A stretch of DNA of 64,000 nt from Porpolomopsis calyptriformis (Eukaryota > Basidiomycota > Agaricomycetes > Agaricales > Hygrophoraceae), in NCBI GenBank assembly GCA_951640195.1, contig OX621164.1, positions 3,081,098 through 3,145,097 of the forward strand, read 5' to 3'. Under the pieces are notes generated by a model that worked only from the letters and a program-made list of their open reading frames with translations, did no database searches and was not told where the DNA came from. The translations under genes were made by a program, and so were the position numbers. Positions 37,249 through 47,088 of the stretch are shown here, piece by piece; the first letter of the stretch is position 1; each line of letters begins with the position of its first letter.

Positions 37249-37466
37249 TTCACTGCGGAAACGAGAAAATAGCCCTCTCCAGATGAGAATACAGATAATA
37301 GTGGTAGTCCATAGCCTGAGCATCTCCAGACCCAGGCCATACATGCAAGCTCTAAGAGAAAACTGATCTGTAATTTGGGGTAGCTGCCTTTGAGATAGCT
37401 GCAGTTGCCCATAGCCTGCGGTATAAGCGGTAAGTCCTAAAAAAAATGCCTAGTCCAAGCACACGT

Positions 37467-37578
37467 TGTCACGAAATGCCCTCCCTCTCTACGTCTAGTC
37501 ATGTGATAGCTCAACCATAGTCATACGATTGCGAGATGTAACCTTTAGTTCTGCAACGACTTGAATAGACTTCTGACA
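37467..37578 (+). repeat. Gypsy-1 5' LTR
   Basis: 112 bp, starts TG and ends CA, identical by eye to 42886-42997. Unusually short for a Ty3/gypsy LTR. Confidence 0.92.
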
Positions 37579-37671
37579 GTTTGCAGAACTACCTCCCCGA
37601 CAGTCCTAACCTAACGTTCTGGACCCTCGACACCCTCCAACCTCACTCACCACCCCTCCCTCTCTCTCAAA

Positions 37672-38882
37672 ATGTCCGAAATCGAACGATTCCTCACAGA
37701 AGTCGCCGAACACATGACAAATGCCAACAACAAATTCACCGCACTCGAATCCGACATTGCCCACCTAACAGATGGAATAACCCAGCTCCAAAGCCTAAAC
37801 CTCGCTCAAGTCCTCACAACCCTAAGCCAAAATATTGATGCCCTACGATGCCAGATAAGCAATGCCCCTGCAACCACTCCGCCGACCGCCCCAACTCCGA
37901 CCCACATCAAACCGGCAACCCCAGAATACTACGATGGGTCCCGCCTAATGGCCAAAACCTTCTTTCGCCAAGTCACCCTATACACCGAATGAATCAGTCA
38001 CGACGATGTCCTCCGCATCAAACACGCCCTCAATTTCATGACAAAAGGTCCCGCCCAAGTCTGGGCCCAGATGAAATTCGATGCCTACGAAGCAGGCAGG
38101 AACCCTTTCCATGACTGGGCTGACTTCCGTGTCAAATTCCTGCGCCAATTCGACGACCCCAACCCCCAACGGACAGCAATCGAAGCCCTAGAAAAGATCA
38201 GACAAGCCGGCAGAACGGCTGATGAGTACAATGCCGAATTCCAAGCCCTAGTCGACCCAAGCGGAGTCAACGACGTCGCCACCATTGAATACTACAAGAA
38301 AGGCCTCACCATCCCACTGTTAGAGTTGCACTGGGAACGTGCGCTTCCAATGGCACACTCATGACCACTGAGTCAAAACGCCATAGTACTGAGCTTACTC
38401 AGTACTGTTGTTCCCAGTATATATACCACATTACACGTGACTGGTTTAGAATCTGCTCGACGTTCATGAGAGATGGCCTAAGCGCGCTCAATCTCATGTC
38501 TCGAATTTCAGATTCGTGACACCCACTTCGCGACCGCATCTTTAACGTTATACCACTACCCACCACCCTAGAGGGCTGGAAAGCCCAAGCCAAAACCCTC
38601 GACCATCAGTGGCGAGAAGCTCGCACCTACACCTCCCACAACACGGGGAGAACCATGATGACTACCCGACTAGCAACCCAAACCCCCCCCACAGACCTCA
38701 ACGCTACTGTCCCAATGGACATCGACTGCGCCAGACGACCCATACCAAAGTTCATAGGCAAATGTTTCGGCTGCGGAAGAGAAGGCCACCGCGTGTCCAA
38801 CTGCCCCTACGCGCAGAAAATGATAAAGCTGATCGAAGCTGGAAAAGGCGACGAATGGTTAGCATCGTCGGATTTTCAATAG
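37672..38882 (+). pseudogene. Gypsy-1 gag, interrupted
   Basis: It starts at ATG 37672 (MSEIERFLTEVAEHMTNANN). The retrotransposon gag core is seen at WAQMKFDAYEAGRNPFHDWA and TADEYNAEFQALVD, and a CCHC zinc knuckle near the end (CFGCGREGHRVSNC). It is broken by a TGA at 37990-37992, where a Trp is expected, and by a solo LTR at 38318-38521 inserted in the codons after GLTIP. Removing the LTR plus one TSD copy restores the frame into LRDRIFNVIPLPTTLEGW. The frame ends at TAG 38880-38882 and pol continues in the -1 frame. Confidence 0.85.
38318..38521 (-). mobile_element. solo LTR (204 bp) inside Gypsy-1 gag
   Basis: Bounded by the 5-bp duplication CCCAC (38313-38317 and 38522-38526). On the minus strand it starts TGTCACGAATC and ends CTCTAACA, with a TATATATAC box inside. 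No internal coding remains, so it is the product of LTR-LTR recombination. It belongs to a family distinct from the three larger elements here. Confidence 0.85.
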
Positions 38883-41800
38883 GGACACCGATACCTACCG
38901 CTCGCCTGTCCTGTAACCAATTCGCACCGCTTCAAATAGAGGAGATAGATGTCGAAAATGAGGTAGAAAGAGAAGAAATCAATGAAACCGAAAAGAGAAC
39001 CCCCACCCCCACTGAAGAGCGAGCCGACCAAAACCCCCCACACATCATACGCAGAACATTCGACACAAAACTGGAAACCTCCATCTACGTCCGCCTCACC
39101 ACCCCCAAAACCCTACGCTCAACATCACAAAAGGCCCTAGTTGACTGTGGTGCTACCGACTCATTTATTGACCGACGGTACACCGAAAAGAATGAGATCC
39201 CAGTCACCGATCTTGACAAGCCTATACCAGTATTCAATGTAGATGGTACCAAGAATGCCGCCGGCTCCATCACCGGGAAAACATCCATGATCGTAGAACA
39301 CCAAGGACACAGGGAATGCCTCGAGCTCCTGATCACAAACCTAGGAAAAACAAACATCATACTTGGCCACCCCTGGCTTCAAAAGCACAACCCGACAATC
39401 GACTGGCGAACAGGGGAGATAGAGTTCTCCTGATGCCCCCCTGAGTGCGATATGTTGACCGAACCAAAAACCAACTCATTCGTCATAAGATTCATCTCCT
39501 CATCCAACCCCAACAAGAACGCAACCATTCCCAAAGAACTACGCCCCTGGGCCTCTGTCTTCGAGAAATCCCACTTTGACGAACTCCCGCCAGAACGTAT
39601 CTGGGACCACGCCATCAAACTGAAACCTGGAGCAAAACCAGTCACGAAACGAGCCTACCCCCTGAGTAGAACCGAAACAAATGAACTCAACAAATTTCTA
39701 GACGAGAACCTCAAGACAGGCCGTATACTGTCACGGTCGTAATTTTCCTTCTTTTTCTCTATCTTATCATATGCAAACCTATCTCTTATCTTGGGATTCC
39801 CCCCATTTGTTATCGGGATTCCCCATTACCTTTCTCCGGGATTCCCCAGGGATTCCCCACTACTTTACCCATATGCGGACACACTTCATTTCCGTTATGT
39901 TTCAACCCCTTTATGATTCGTCATCGATCACGATGACTCATCCTTATCTCTACCTCATGTTATGTCGCACTGACTCACACAGATAAGTAGTCAGTATATA
40001 AAGAGTACTTCTGTACGTATCAGACCTTAAGTCTGATTCCTCGTTAGCCTACTCATAACAAGGACTTGGAACCATCCTCTATATCTCTTGGGACAGAACA
40101 CCCGAAGTAAAACGCGTTCTAAACAACCGGTTTATAACATATACGCCCCTCGAAGTCAGAATGGGCATCCCCCTTCTTCTTCGTAGACAAAGCCGACTCA
40201 TCCCACCACCCAGTCCAGGACTACCGCGCCCTGAATGCCCTAACAATTCCCAACAAGTACCCACTCCCCCTCATCTCTGATATAATCGAAGGCCTACAAG
40301 GCGCGCAATTCTTCACGAAGATGGATATTCGATGGGGGTTCAACAACGTCCGAATAAAACCATTGGACTGTCATAAAGCTGCGTTCATCACACCCCGAGG
40401 GCTCTTCGAGCCCACAGTCATGTTTTTCGGACTGATCAACTCCCCAGCGACCTTCCAAACGATGATGAACACAATCCTCAAACCCCTGATCGATCGAAAA
40501 GTCCTCCGCGTATATATGGACGACATACTTATCTACACCCACACCCGTGAAGACAACATCATGACTACACAAGAGGCCCTACAAATACTGCAAGAACACA
40601 AACTATACCTCAAGGCGGAGAAATGCGACTTCTTCAAAGAGGAGATAGCCTACCTCGGCGTAATCATCTCCAAGTCAGGAACCTGCATGGACCCAACAAA
40701 GGTCTCAGCCATCCTAGACTGGCCTACACCAACCTCAAAGAACCAAGTCCAATGCTTCCTGGGTGTCTGTAACTTCTATCGGAAATTTATCAGAGATTTT
40801 GCCAAGATAGCACGCCCCCTCCACGACCTCACAAAGAAATGCGATACGTGGACATGGAACCCAAAGGCCAACGACGCCTTCCAATTCCTAAAGCAATCGC
40901 TAACGACCGCACCGATCCTCTGATTCCCCTCCGACACTAACCCATACCGAGTTGAGGCTGACGCCTCCGACTTCGCAACGGGAGCTGTACTCTCCCAACT
41001 CCAAGACAACGTATGGCATCCCATCGCCTACCACTCCAGAAGCCTCGATCAGGCTGAACGGAACTATGAGATCCACAACAAAGAACTGTTAGCTATAATC
41101 CGAGCGCTCACGGAATGGCGACACTTACTCTCTGGCATGCACCACAAATTCGACATCTGGACCGACCACCGCAACCTCGAATACTTCATGTCCGCTCAAC
41201 GATTAAACCGCCGACAAGCCCGATGGTCACTGTTCCTCTCCGACTTCAACTTTACCCTAACTCACAAACCTGGCAAAACCATGACAGTCGCCGACCCCCT
41301 CTCGAGACGCGAGGACCACAGCGAAGGAGTAACCTCCGACAACACCAACATTGTGGTCTTAAAACCTGAAAACATACGTCGAACAGAAATCCAAACCCAC
41401 TCCGACGGTGACCTAATACTAGAACAGATCAAGAAATTGAGAGACTCCCACCACAACAAAACCTCGTCACTCCTCCTCGAAGCCCAAAACAATGACGGAA
41501 CTGACAAAGAAGGCAACAAGTGGGAAGAAACCAATGGCCTAATCCTACGGAACGGACTAGTCGTTGTCCCAAACCATGAAACCACCCTCAAACGAATCCT
41601 CGAATTACACCACGACCACCCCACCGTGGGACACCCAGGGATAGCCCGTACGCGAGAACTCGTGTCAAGAGACTACTGGTGGCCCTCGATAACCCGAACC
41701 ATCACCCAATACGTGGAACAATGCGACAAATGCCAACGGTCAAAAACCTTCCCGCAAAAACCCCTAGGCCTACTTCACCCAAATGAAATACCCTCGACAC

Positions 41801-42873
41801 CCTGGACAACGATCTCCGTCGACTTCATCACAGGACTACCAGAGTGCCAAGGGTTCGACTCACTCATGGTAGTAGTCGACCGATTCACCAAGAGTAGCTG
41901 TTTCATCCCGACAACAAAAACAATAACAGCTGAAGGAACAGCAAAACTCTTCCGCGACCATGTATGGAAGAGATGGGGATTCCCAACCAAGATCATCAGC
42001 GACCGAGGAACCCAATTTACAGCCGAATTCACACGCGAGCTATGTCGACTACTCAAGATAACTCAGGGACTATCCTCGGCCTACCACCCACAAACCGACG
42101 GCCAAACGGAACGGATAAACCAAGAGGTTGAGCAATACCTCCGCCTATTCATCAATTACCGCCAGAATGACTGGGTCAATTGGATCCCAATGGCTGAATT
42201 CACATACAACGACAAGGTGTCGTCATCTACCAACTACTCCCCTTTCTTCCTGAACCACGGCAGAAACCCCAGACGAGGGACCGAAATACGACGAGAGACA
42301 TCAAACGTCGATGTAAAATGTTTCGTAGACCACCTCCACCAAGTAAAGAAAAACGCAGAGTCCTCCCTCAAGAAAGCTTCGATCGACACCAAGAAATACT
42401 ACGACCGCAAACACCGAGAAGAATGTTTCAAGATCGGCGACCTGGTCCTGATCGACCTACGTCGATACTTCAACGACCGCCCAAGTCAGAAGCTCGACTA
42501 TCGCCGCATGGGACCCTACCGGATCACAAAGGTCCTCTCCGATGTCGCATATCGTGTGTCACTACCAGCCGACCTCAGCCGCGTCCACCCAGTATTCCAT
42601 ATCTCAAAATTACGCCGCTATAAAACCGACTCCTTCAACCGCCCGAGACCAAAAGTAACCCTACAAGTCCGTGGAGACACCAACTGGATAGCCGACGAAA
42701 TCCTCGACTCAAGAACCACGGATGAAGGACTAGAATATCACGTCCGATGGAAAGAACACCCTAAGCCCATTTGGGAACGCGGAACACGTATACAAGAGAG
42801 CTTCCCCCGACTCACCACCAACTTCCATCTAAACAACCCCACCACCAACCCTCGTCCGGAGTCCGAGACCTAA
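38883..42873 (+). pseudogene. Gypsy-1 pol (PR-RT-RH-INT-chromodomain), interrupted
   Basis: The protease active site is LVDCGATDSFID (Cys replaces Ser of DSG). Reverse transcriptase shows RVYMDDILIYTH. RNase H is seen at VEADASDFATGAVLSQ and WTDHRNLEYF. The integrase has the HHCC zinc finger (HHDHPTVGHPG ... CDKCQRSK), then TISVDFITGLPE, ISDRGTQFTAEF and AYHPQTDGQTERINQ. A chromodomain-like segment ends the frame (ADEILDSRTTDEGLEYHVRW). Two TGA codons break it (39431-39433 and 40921-40923), both where Trp would fit, and a solo LTR splits the RT N-terminus (39729-40139). The frame is otherwise continuous. The start is approximate, since the frame overlaps gag. Confidence 0.87.
39729..40139 (+). 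mobile_element. solo LTR (411 bp) inside Gypsy-1 pol, Gypsy-3 family
   Basis: Flanked by TATAC on both sides (39724-39728 and 40140-40144). It starts TGTCACGG and ends TTTATAACA. It has a TATA-like GTCAGTATATAAA and then AAGTCTGATTCCTCGTTAG, both also present in the Gypsy-3 LTR (60421-60821, minus). It is therefore a solo LTR of that family. Confidence 0.9.
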
Positions 42874-42885
42874 AAAGGGGGGTAA

Positions 42886-42997
42886 TGTCACGAAATGCCC
42901 TCCCTCTCTACGTCTAGTCATGTGATAGCTCAACCATAGTCATACGATTGCGAGATGTAACCTTTAGTTCTGCAACGACTTGAATAGACTTCTGACA
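42886..42997 (+). repeat. Gypsy-1 3' LTR
   Basis: 112 bp, identical to the 5' LTR and followed by the target duplication CACGT. Confidence 0.92.
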
Positions 42998-43046
42998 CAC
43001 GTACACCGTAGGCCGTCCTTTCCCTCTCAGCTGAGCATTTCCCACT

Positions 43047-43229
43047 ATGCCAGCTTGCTTGTGTTCCGCATGCAAGGGTGCTTTGGTCAAGCCTGCTGTC
43101 AAGCGAGCACACGAACGGGCATCATTACGAGTTAGAACGGCTGGAGGAGGTAGCCTCCTTCATGTTGTACCTCGCAGCCAGCAGGCAGTTGGTCTCCCTC
43201 AAAGCCTTTGCAATGTCAAATCCAGCTAA
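43047..43229 (+). pseudogene. transposase-like N-terminal fragment
   Basis: The frame begins MPACLCSACKGALVKPAVKR, a Cys-containing N-terminus like that of large basidiomycete transposase-type proteins (CLC..C.G). The frame is lost after about 60 residues and nothing downstream continues it. Probably a relic, and identification is weak. Confidence 0.3.
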
Positions 43230-43444
43230 GTTATCGCTCTACCGATTATTGTTTATTATTTTTAAAGACGTTGGAGACACCCGAAGCATCCAATCAAGTG
43301 CTCATTATCATCAGGTATGTTTTTTTCAGCTCGTATTTAGCTCAAGATTTGATGTCACCTTCAGGCTGGGGTACCGCCATTTCCTCCCCATACTGATGCA
43401 TTCAGCTGTCAAAGTTATGGAAATGTGAATAGTCAATTTGCAGA

Positions 43445-43582
43445 GCCTGTGGGATCGTGCCTGATGCTACACGAGTAGAATGACCAAAGAGTGTTACCAC
43501 GGCCTCTGGAGCGACCTCAGTGAATACTCAGAGCACTACCACAACATTTTGCGAAGACACCACACCTGATGTGCCCAAGTAG
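43445..43582 (+). pseudogene. duplicated last exon of the Sec14 gene
   Basis: Near-identical to 35216-35354: ACGI(V)PDATRVE, then GVTTASGATSVNTQ-type coding and a CCCAAGTAG end. One codon has changed from CGA to TGA after RVE, and no upstream exons exist here. It is a non-functional by-product of the segmental duplication. Confidence 0.85.
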
Positions 43583-44038
43583 GATCCGATTTCTTCATGA
43601 CCCGGGAACCGCACTGCCGGATAGAGTGCGATGTACTAGAGTTTGGGAGATCGCCGGCGCTTCCATTATCGGATAGAGAAACCTCCTGTGTTTTGTATGG
43701 AGTCAATAAACTGTTAGCAGTGTGTGGGAGATCGGGCTGATCGCATATGACACCACCGGGTAACCCAATCTGGACTCATTAGAGCACAAATGCCGACGTC
43801 GGCGTTTAATATTTATTGACAAATAACTATGATATCAAGCTTGTACTGATCGACTGAACGTAGAGGGAATAAAGATGCCAATCCACCAATTGATTATGAT
43901 CCAGGTAAACATGATGGAAAGCCCACTATTGTTGGCCAGGCTTTGAGAAATTACCGATCCTAGCATGAAGAATCAGAATCGGAACAAATAGAAATTTCTA
44001 GCCGAACTCACATCGTAAGTCCAGCCAAAACCTTCGGC
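43583..44038. other. duplicated non-coding flank
   Basis: Matches the region between the Sec14 stop and the repeat-peptide gene in block A (35355-35753), with small insertions. No gene seen. Confidence 0.6.
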
Positions 44039-45101
44039 TCAGTCGCGAGCCTCAAGGTCATCGGCTTCAGGAGCACGGCGCTAAAGGACAGTAGCAAGTT
44101 AAACGGAGAGTGTGCAAAAAACATATTGACCATGCTTACATTGTACGTCCAGCCAAAACCTTTGGCCCAGCCACGAGCCTCAAGGTCATCAGCTTCAGGA
44201 GCACGGCGCTAAAGAACAGTAGCAAGTTGAATGAAGAGTGTGCAAAAAACATATTGACCATGCTTACATTGTACGTCCAGCCAAAACCTTTGGCCCAGCC
44301 ACGAGCCTCAAGGTCATCAGCTTCAGGAGCACGGCGCTAAAGAACAGTAGCAAGTTGAATGAAGAGTGTGCAAAAAACATATTGACTATGCTTACATTGT
44401 ACGTCCAGCCAAAGCCTTTGGCCCAGCCACGAGCCTCAAGGTCATCAGCTTCAGGAGCACGGCGCTAAAGGACAGTAACAAGTTAAACGGAGAGTATGCA
44501 AAAAACATATTGACCATGCTTACATCGTAGGTCCAGCCAAAACCTTCGGCCCAGCCGCGAGCCTCAAGCTCATCAGCTTCAGGAGCACGGCGCTAAAGGA
44601 CAGTAGCAAGTTAAACGAAGAGTGTGCAAAAAACATACTGACTATGCTTACAATGTACGTCCAGCCAAAACCTTTGGCCCAGCCACGGGCTTCGAGGTCA
44701 TCAGCTTCAGGAGCACGGCGCTAAAGGACAGTAGCAAGTTGAATAAAGAGTGTGCAAAAGACATATTGACCATGCTTACATTGTACGTCCAGCCAAAACC
44801 TTTGGCCCAGCCGCGAGCCTCAAGGTCGTCGGCTTTAGGAGCACGGGCCTAAAGGGCAGTATCAAGTTAAACGAAGAGCGTGCAAAGAAATATATTGACC
44901 ATGCTTACATCGTAGGTCCAGCCAAAACCTTCGGCCCAGCCACGGGCTTCAAGGTCCTGACTCTCGACCACGGGGGTGCTCGTCACCATCTGCGTCAGTC
45001 ATTCAGAACATATTCGGTTGCGGTCGTAAATAATGTGAACTTACTGTAGTGGTGGCGGCCATAGCAAGCAAAAAGGTGAAGATAGCGTTGGTGAATATCA
45101 T
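44039..45101 (-). CDS. secreted Kex2-type repeat peptide precursor, 8-module copy (B)
   Basis: Nine exons, all joined in phase 0: 45045-45101 (signal MIFTNAIFTFLLAMAATTT), 44909-44989 (MVTSTPVVESQ plus the first module), then 69-base exons 44780-44848, 44652-44720, 44524-44592, 44396-44464, 44268-44336 and 44140-44208, and a truncated last exon 44039-44080. The protein has 197 residues. Each full exon encodes exactly one 23-residue unit: RR, APEADDLEARG, then WAKGFGWTYN. The unit at 44780 has AR instead of RR; the one at 44524 has E for K in WAEGFG and ends in D; the one at 44652 ends in I. Introns between units are all 59 bases. RR fits Kex2 cleavage, and APEA fits Ste13-type trimming. The likely released peptide is about 20 residues, rich in Trp, Gly and Phe. 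The last unit stops at TGA in place of the first Trp codon. Confidence 0.75.
44081..44848 (-). repeat. tandem array of 128-bp exon+intron units
   Basis: Six consecutive 128-bp periods, each one 69-base coding exon plus one 59-base intron. Unit starts lie at 44848, 44720, 44592, 44464, 44336 and 44208, each exactly 128 apart, with a truncated seventh at 44080. The units at 44464, 44336 and 44208 are nearly identical, pointing to recent expansion by unequal crossing-over or replication slippage. Confidence 0.92.
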
Positions 45102-45752
45102 ATTGATCAGCTGAGATAGCAGTGAAGAAAGAGAGGGATGAAAGAACGGTTTGAGTTCGTTCAGAGAGGATGGTGCTGCCCTTATAGCTTTCGACTGCTT
45201 ACGAATGTTTGAGCTGAAGGACACCATGCGGTGGGCGGTGAGTTTCACGGGCTTGGAAGTTGCTATGAGATAAAGAAGTTGGAGCCTTGAGGGCAATACA
45301 GGCGGCCGGTAGCTCTCCCGGGGTGTGGTATTAGCGGTAGGCAGAGGTGCTGGAAGGAGATGTTGGAAAAGATCCACCGGGAGCATGCATGGGTCGCTAG
45401 CTTCTTGTTCGCTCTCCGGACTACAATTTAGTTTGTCTTGGAGACAATCCTCCATATGATAGGGTGCAATTAAGCTTTTCATTCTCGGATATAAAACGGG
45501 CTATATGGTTTCTAAATTGAGCAACTTCCGAATCCACGTCCCCATTTGTGACACTCACCTGTGTTACTGTAGCGGCTGTGGTGCAGCCATGATGCGCAAG
45601 AGTTTTATGCCTGAGCTACTGATTGCGTTGTTTCATTGCGCATCTGTCATGTCATGATTACCTGTTTCAACACAGCCTCAAGGTGGCGATCATTTCTACT
45701 GGTTTAAAACGCATTGACATCTTAGCTCTAAGGACAAAGAGTATTGTCCTTG
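45102..45752. promoter_or_regulatory. divergent intergenic region, block B
   Basis: 651 bases between the two divergent start codons, homologous to 36079-36611. It carries short extra segments compared with block A. Confidence 0.5.
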
Positions 45753-46383
45753 ATGATCGCACCTATGAAGTTTGCCTTTTTGCTGGGATCAATACTTGCT
45801 GTATGTGTGGCGGTGAGGAAGTGACTTGGCTGATAACTGGCATAGTTTACTGACGCTCGTTTAAAGAAACAAAAAATCAATCCTCACCCTCGAGTGACTC
45901 CCATTCTGACCAACATCACTGACACAGATGGGTCTCAAGTTTGGCAGTGGCCCATCAGTGACGATGAAAGTCGTCGTCTGACGGCCATGTTGGGTCAAGA
46001 ATTCGACGACTTACAAATAGGAGGGACGTATGTGACAACTCCAATGGCCCAGTGCACCATATGTGGGAAGGATCACGAGTTCATTGACTGGTATAGCAAG
46101 CCCGATTCCTGCAGATGCATATGGCTGAAACCACCACAGGGTTTATACTGCCATCGAGAAGGGCTTCCACACTCCAGAATTCATTTACGATGCGCTGAAA
46201 GATAGGCGGTCGCCGAAGGAGACCAAACATGATATCTACTGCTCGAGATGTGGTCATTTGACCAACCTTCGGCGGCGCAAGGGCACACCACCTGAAGTGC
46301 CCAAGGTGAACAAGAAACTGTTGCGTGAGAAGAAAAGTGCAGGGAATGAGATTCGCGTTGAGAGGGACATTTCCATCCTGTGA
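45753..46383 (+). CDS. small secreted protein with two CxxC pairs, copy B
   Basis: Three exons (45753-45812, 45867-46090, 46140-46383) give 175 residues, nearly identical to copy A (signal start MIAPMKFAFLLGSIL, CTICGK, DIYCSRCGHLTNLRRRK). It is two residues shorter near the C-terminus, where a short Glu-Asn segment is missing. Exon lengths and phases match copy A. The mutations between copies leave the frame intact, suggesting both are or were functional. Function unknown. Confidence 0.68.
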
Positions 46384-46542
46384 TTGTCGTAGTCATCAAT
46401 TCACGTGGTTTAAGAGGTATCGCAAAGATTTGCTTATTAATGTCAATCTCATGTGACATAGCTCACCAAGCGATTGCATCGACCGACGAGTATAAAAGCC
46501 CATGGATTCTCTACTCCACTCAGAACAACATCACAACACACC

Positions 46543-47018
46543 ATGGGGAAGCAATCCAAAGTGAACGAGGTCACCTCTTACAAAGCGTTCCACGAAGTCG
46601 TATGTATTCCATGTCACAATTTCAGGATCACTTACATATTTTACTTAGATCAAGTCAGAAACACCCGTCATCGTCGACTTCTCGGCGGAGTGGTGCGGTC
46701 CATGCAAACTGATCGCACCCAGATTTGAGCAACTCGCTCATCAGAACCCCGAGATTGGCTTTTATCGGGTGGACGTGGACGATCAGTACGACATTGCGTA
46801 CGAACAAAACATTCAGGCTGTGAGTGATCATCATCTCCGATCATTTCTTTCGCTCACGTTCATACGCAGATGCCCACGTTTATTTTGTACCAGAAGGGGG
46901 AGCGGATAGCAGCTCCTTTGAAAGGTGCCAATTTTAGCAAACTTCAGGTATGTCTGTTACTTCTGCAGTTGATGCCATCTCTCATGCCTTGATGTAGACG
47001 CTTGTCGCAAGCACCTAA
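46543..47018 (+). CDS. thioredoxin
   Basis: Four exons (46543-46599, 46649-46819, 46870-46947, 46998-47018) encode 108 residues, the usual length of a cytosolic thioredoxin. The active site is WCGPCK in VDFSAEWCGPCKLIAP. The cis-Pro lies in MPTFILYQKGE, with the exon junction just before the Met. It reduces protein disulphides with electrons from thioredoxin reductase. There is no targeting sequence. The stop is only about 70 bases upstream of the F-box gene ATG, on the same strand. Confidence 0.93.
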
Positions 47019-47088
47019 TTGTATTAGACCGTAGACTACAATAAATAATCGATAATTTTTCTTGGTTTGTCAGCGAACCTCCTTTTCA

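Larger units (their letters stand above)
37467..42997 (+). mobile_element. Gypsy-1: Ty3/gypsy (chromovirus-type) LTR retrotransposon, defective
   Basis: It is bounded by identical 112-bp direct LTRs (37467-37578 and 42886-42997, TGTCACG...CTGACA) and a 5-bp target-site duplication CACGT (37462-37466 and 42998-43002). A polypurine tract (AAAAAGGGGGG) lies just before the 3' LTR. The order gag, PR, RT, RNase H, INT, chromodomain identifies Ty3/gypsy. The coding region has three in-frame TGA codons and two inserted solo LTRs, but no other frameshift was found: frames before and after each solo LTR agree once the insertion and its TSD are subtracted. Confidence 0.93.
43442..46383. repeat. segmental duplication, block B
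   Basis: Homologous to 35213-37248 in the same orientation: dead Sec14 last exon (43445-43582), shared flank, repeat-peptide gene (44039-45101), divergent spacer and secreted-protein gene (45753-46383). It is longer than block A because the 128-bp peptide exon/intron unit is multiplied. Confidence 0.85.

Noticed and set aside
44039..44908. Regular 128-bp repeats as a CRISPR-like or minisatellite array
   Set aside because: The unit is a coding exon plus a consensus intron with donor, acceptor and exact phase. There are no unique spacers and the organism is a eukaryote. It is gene-internal amplification, not CRISPR or neutral satellite.
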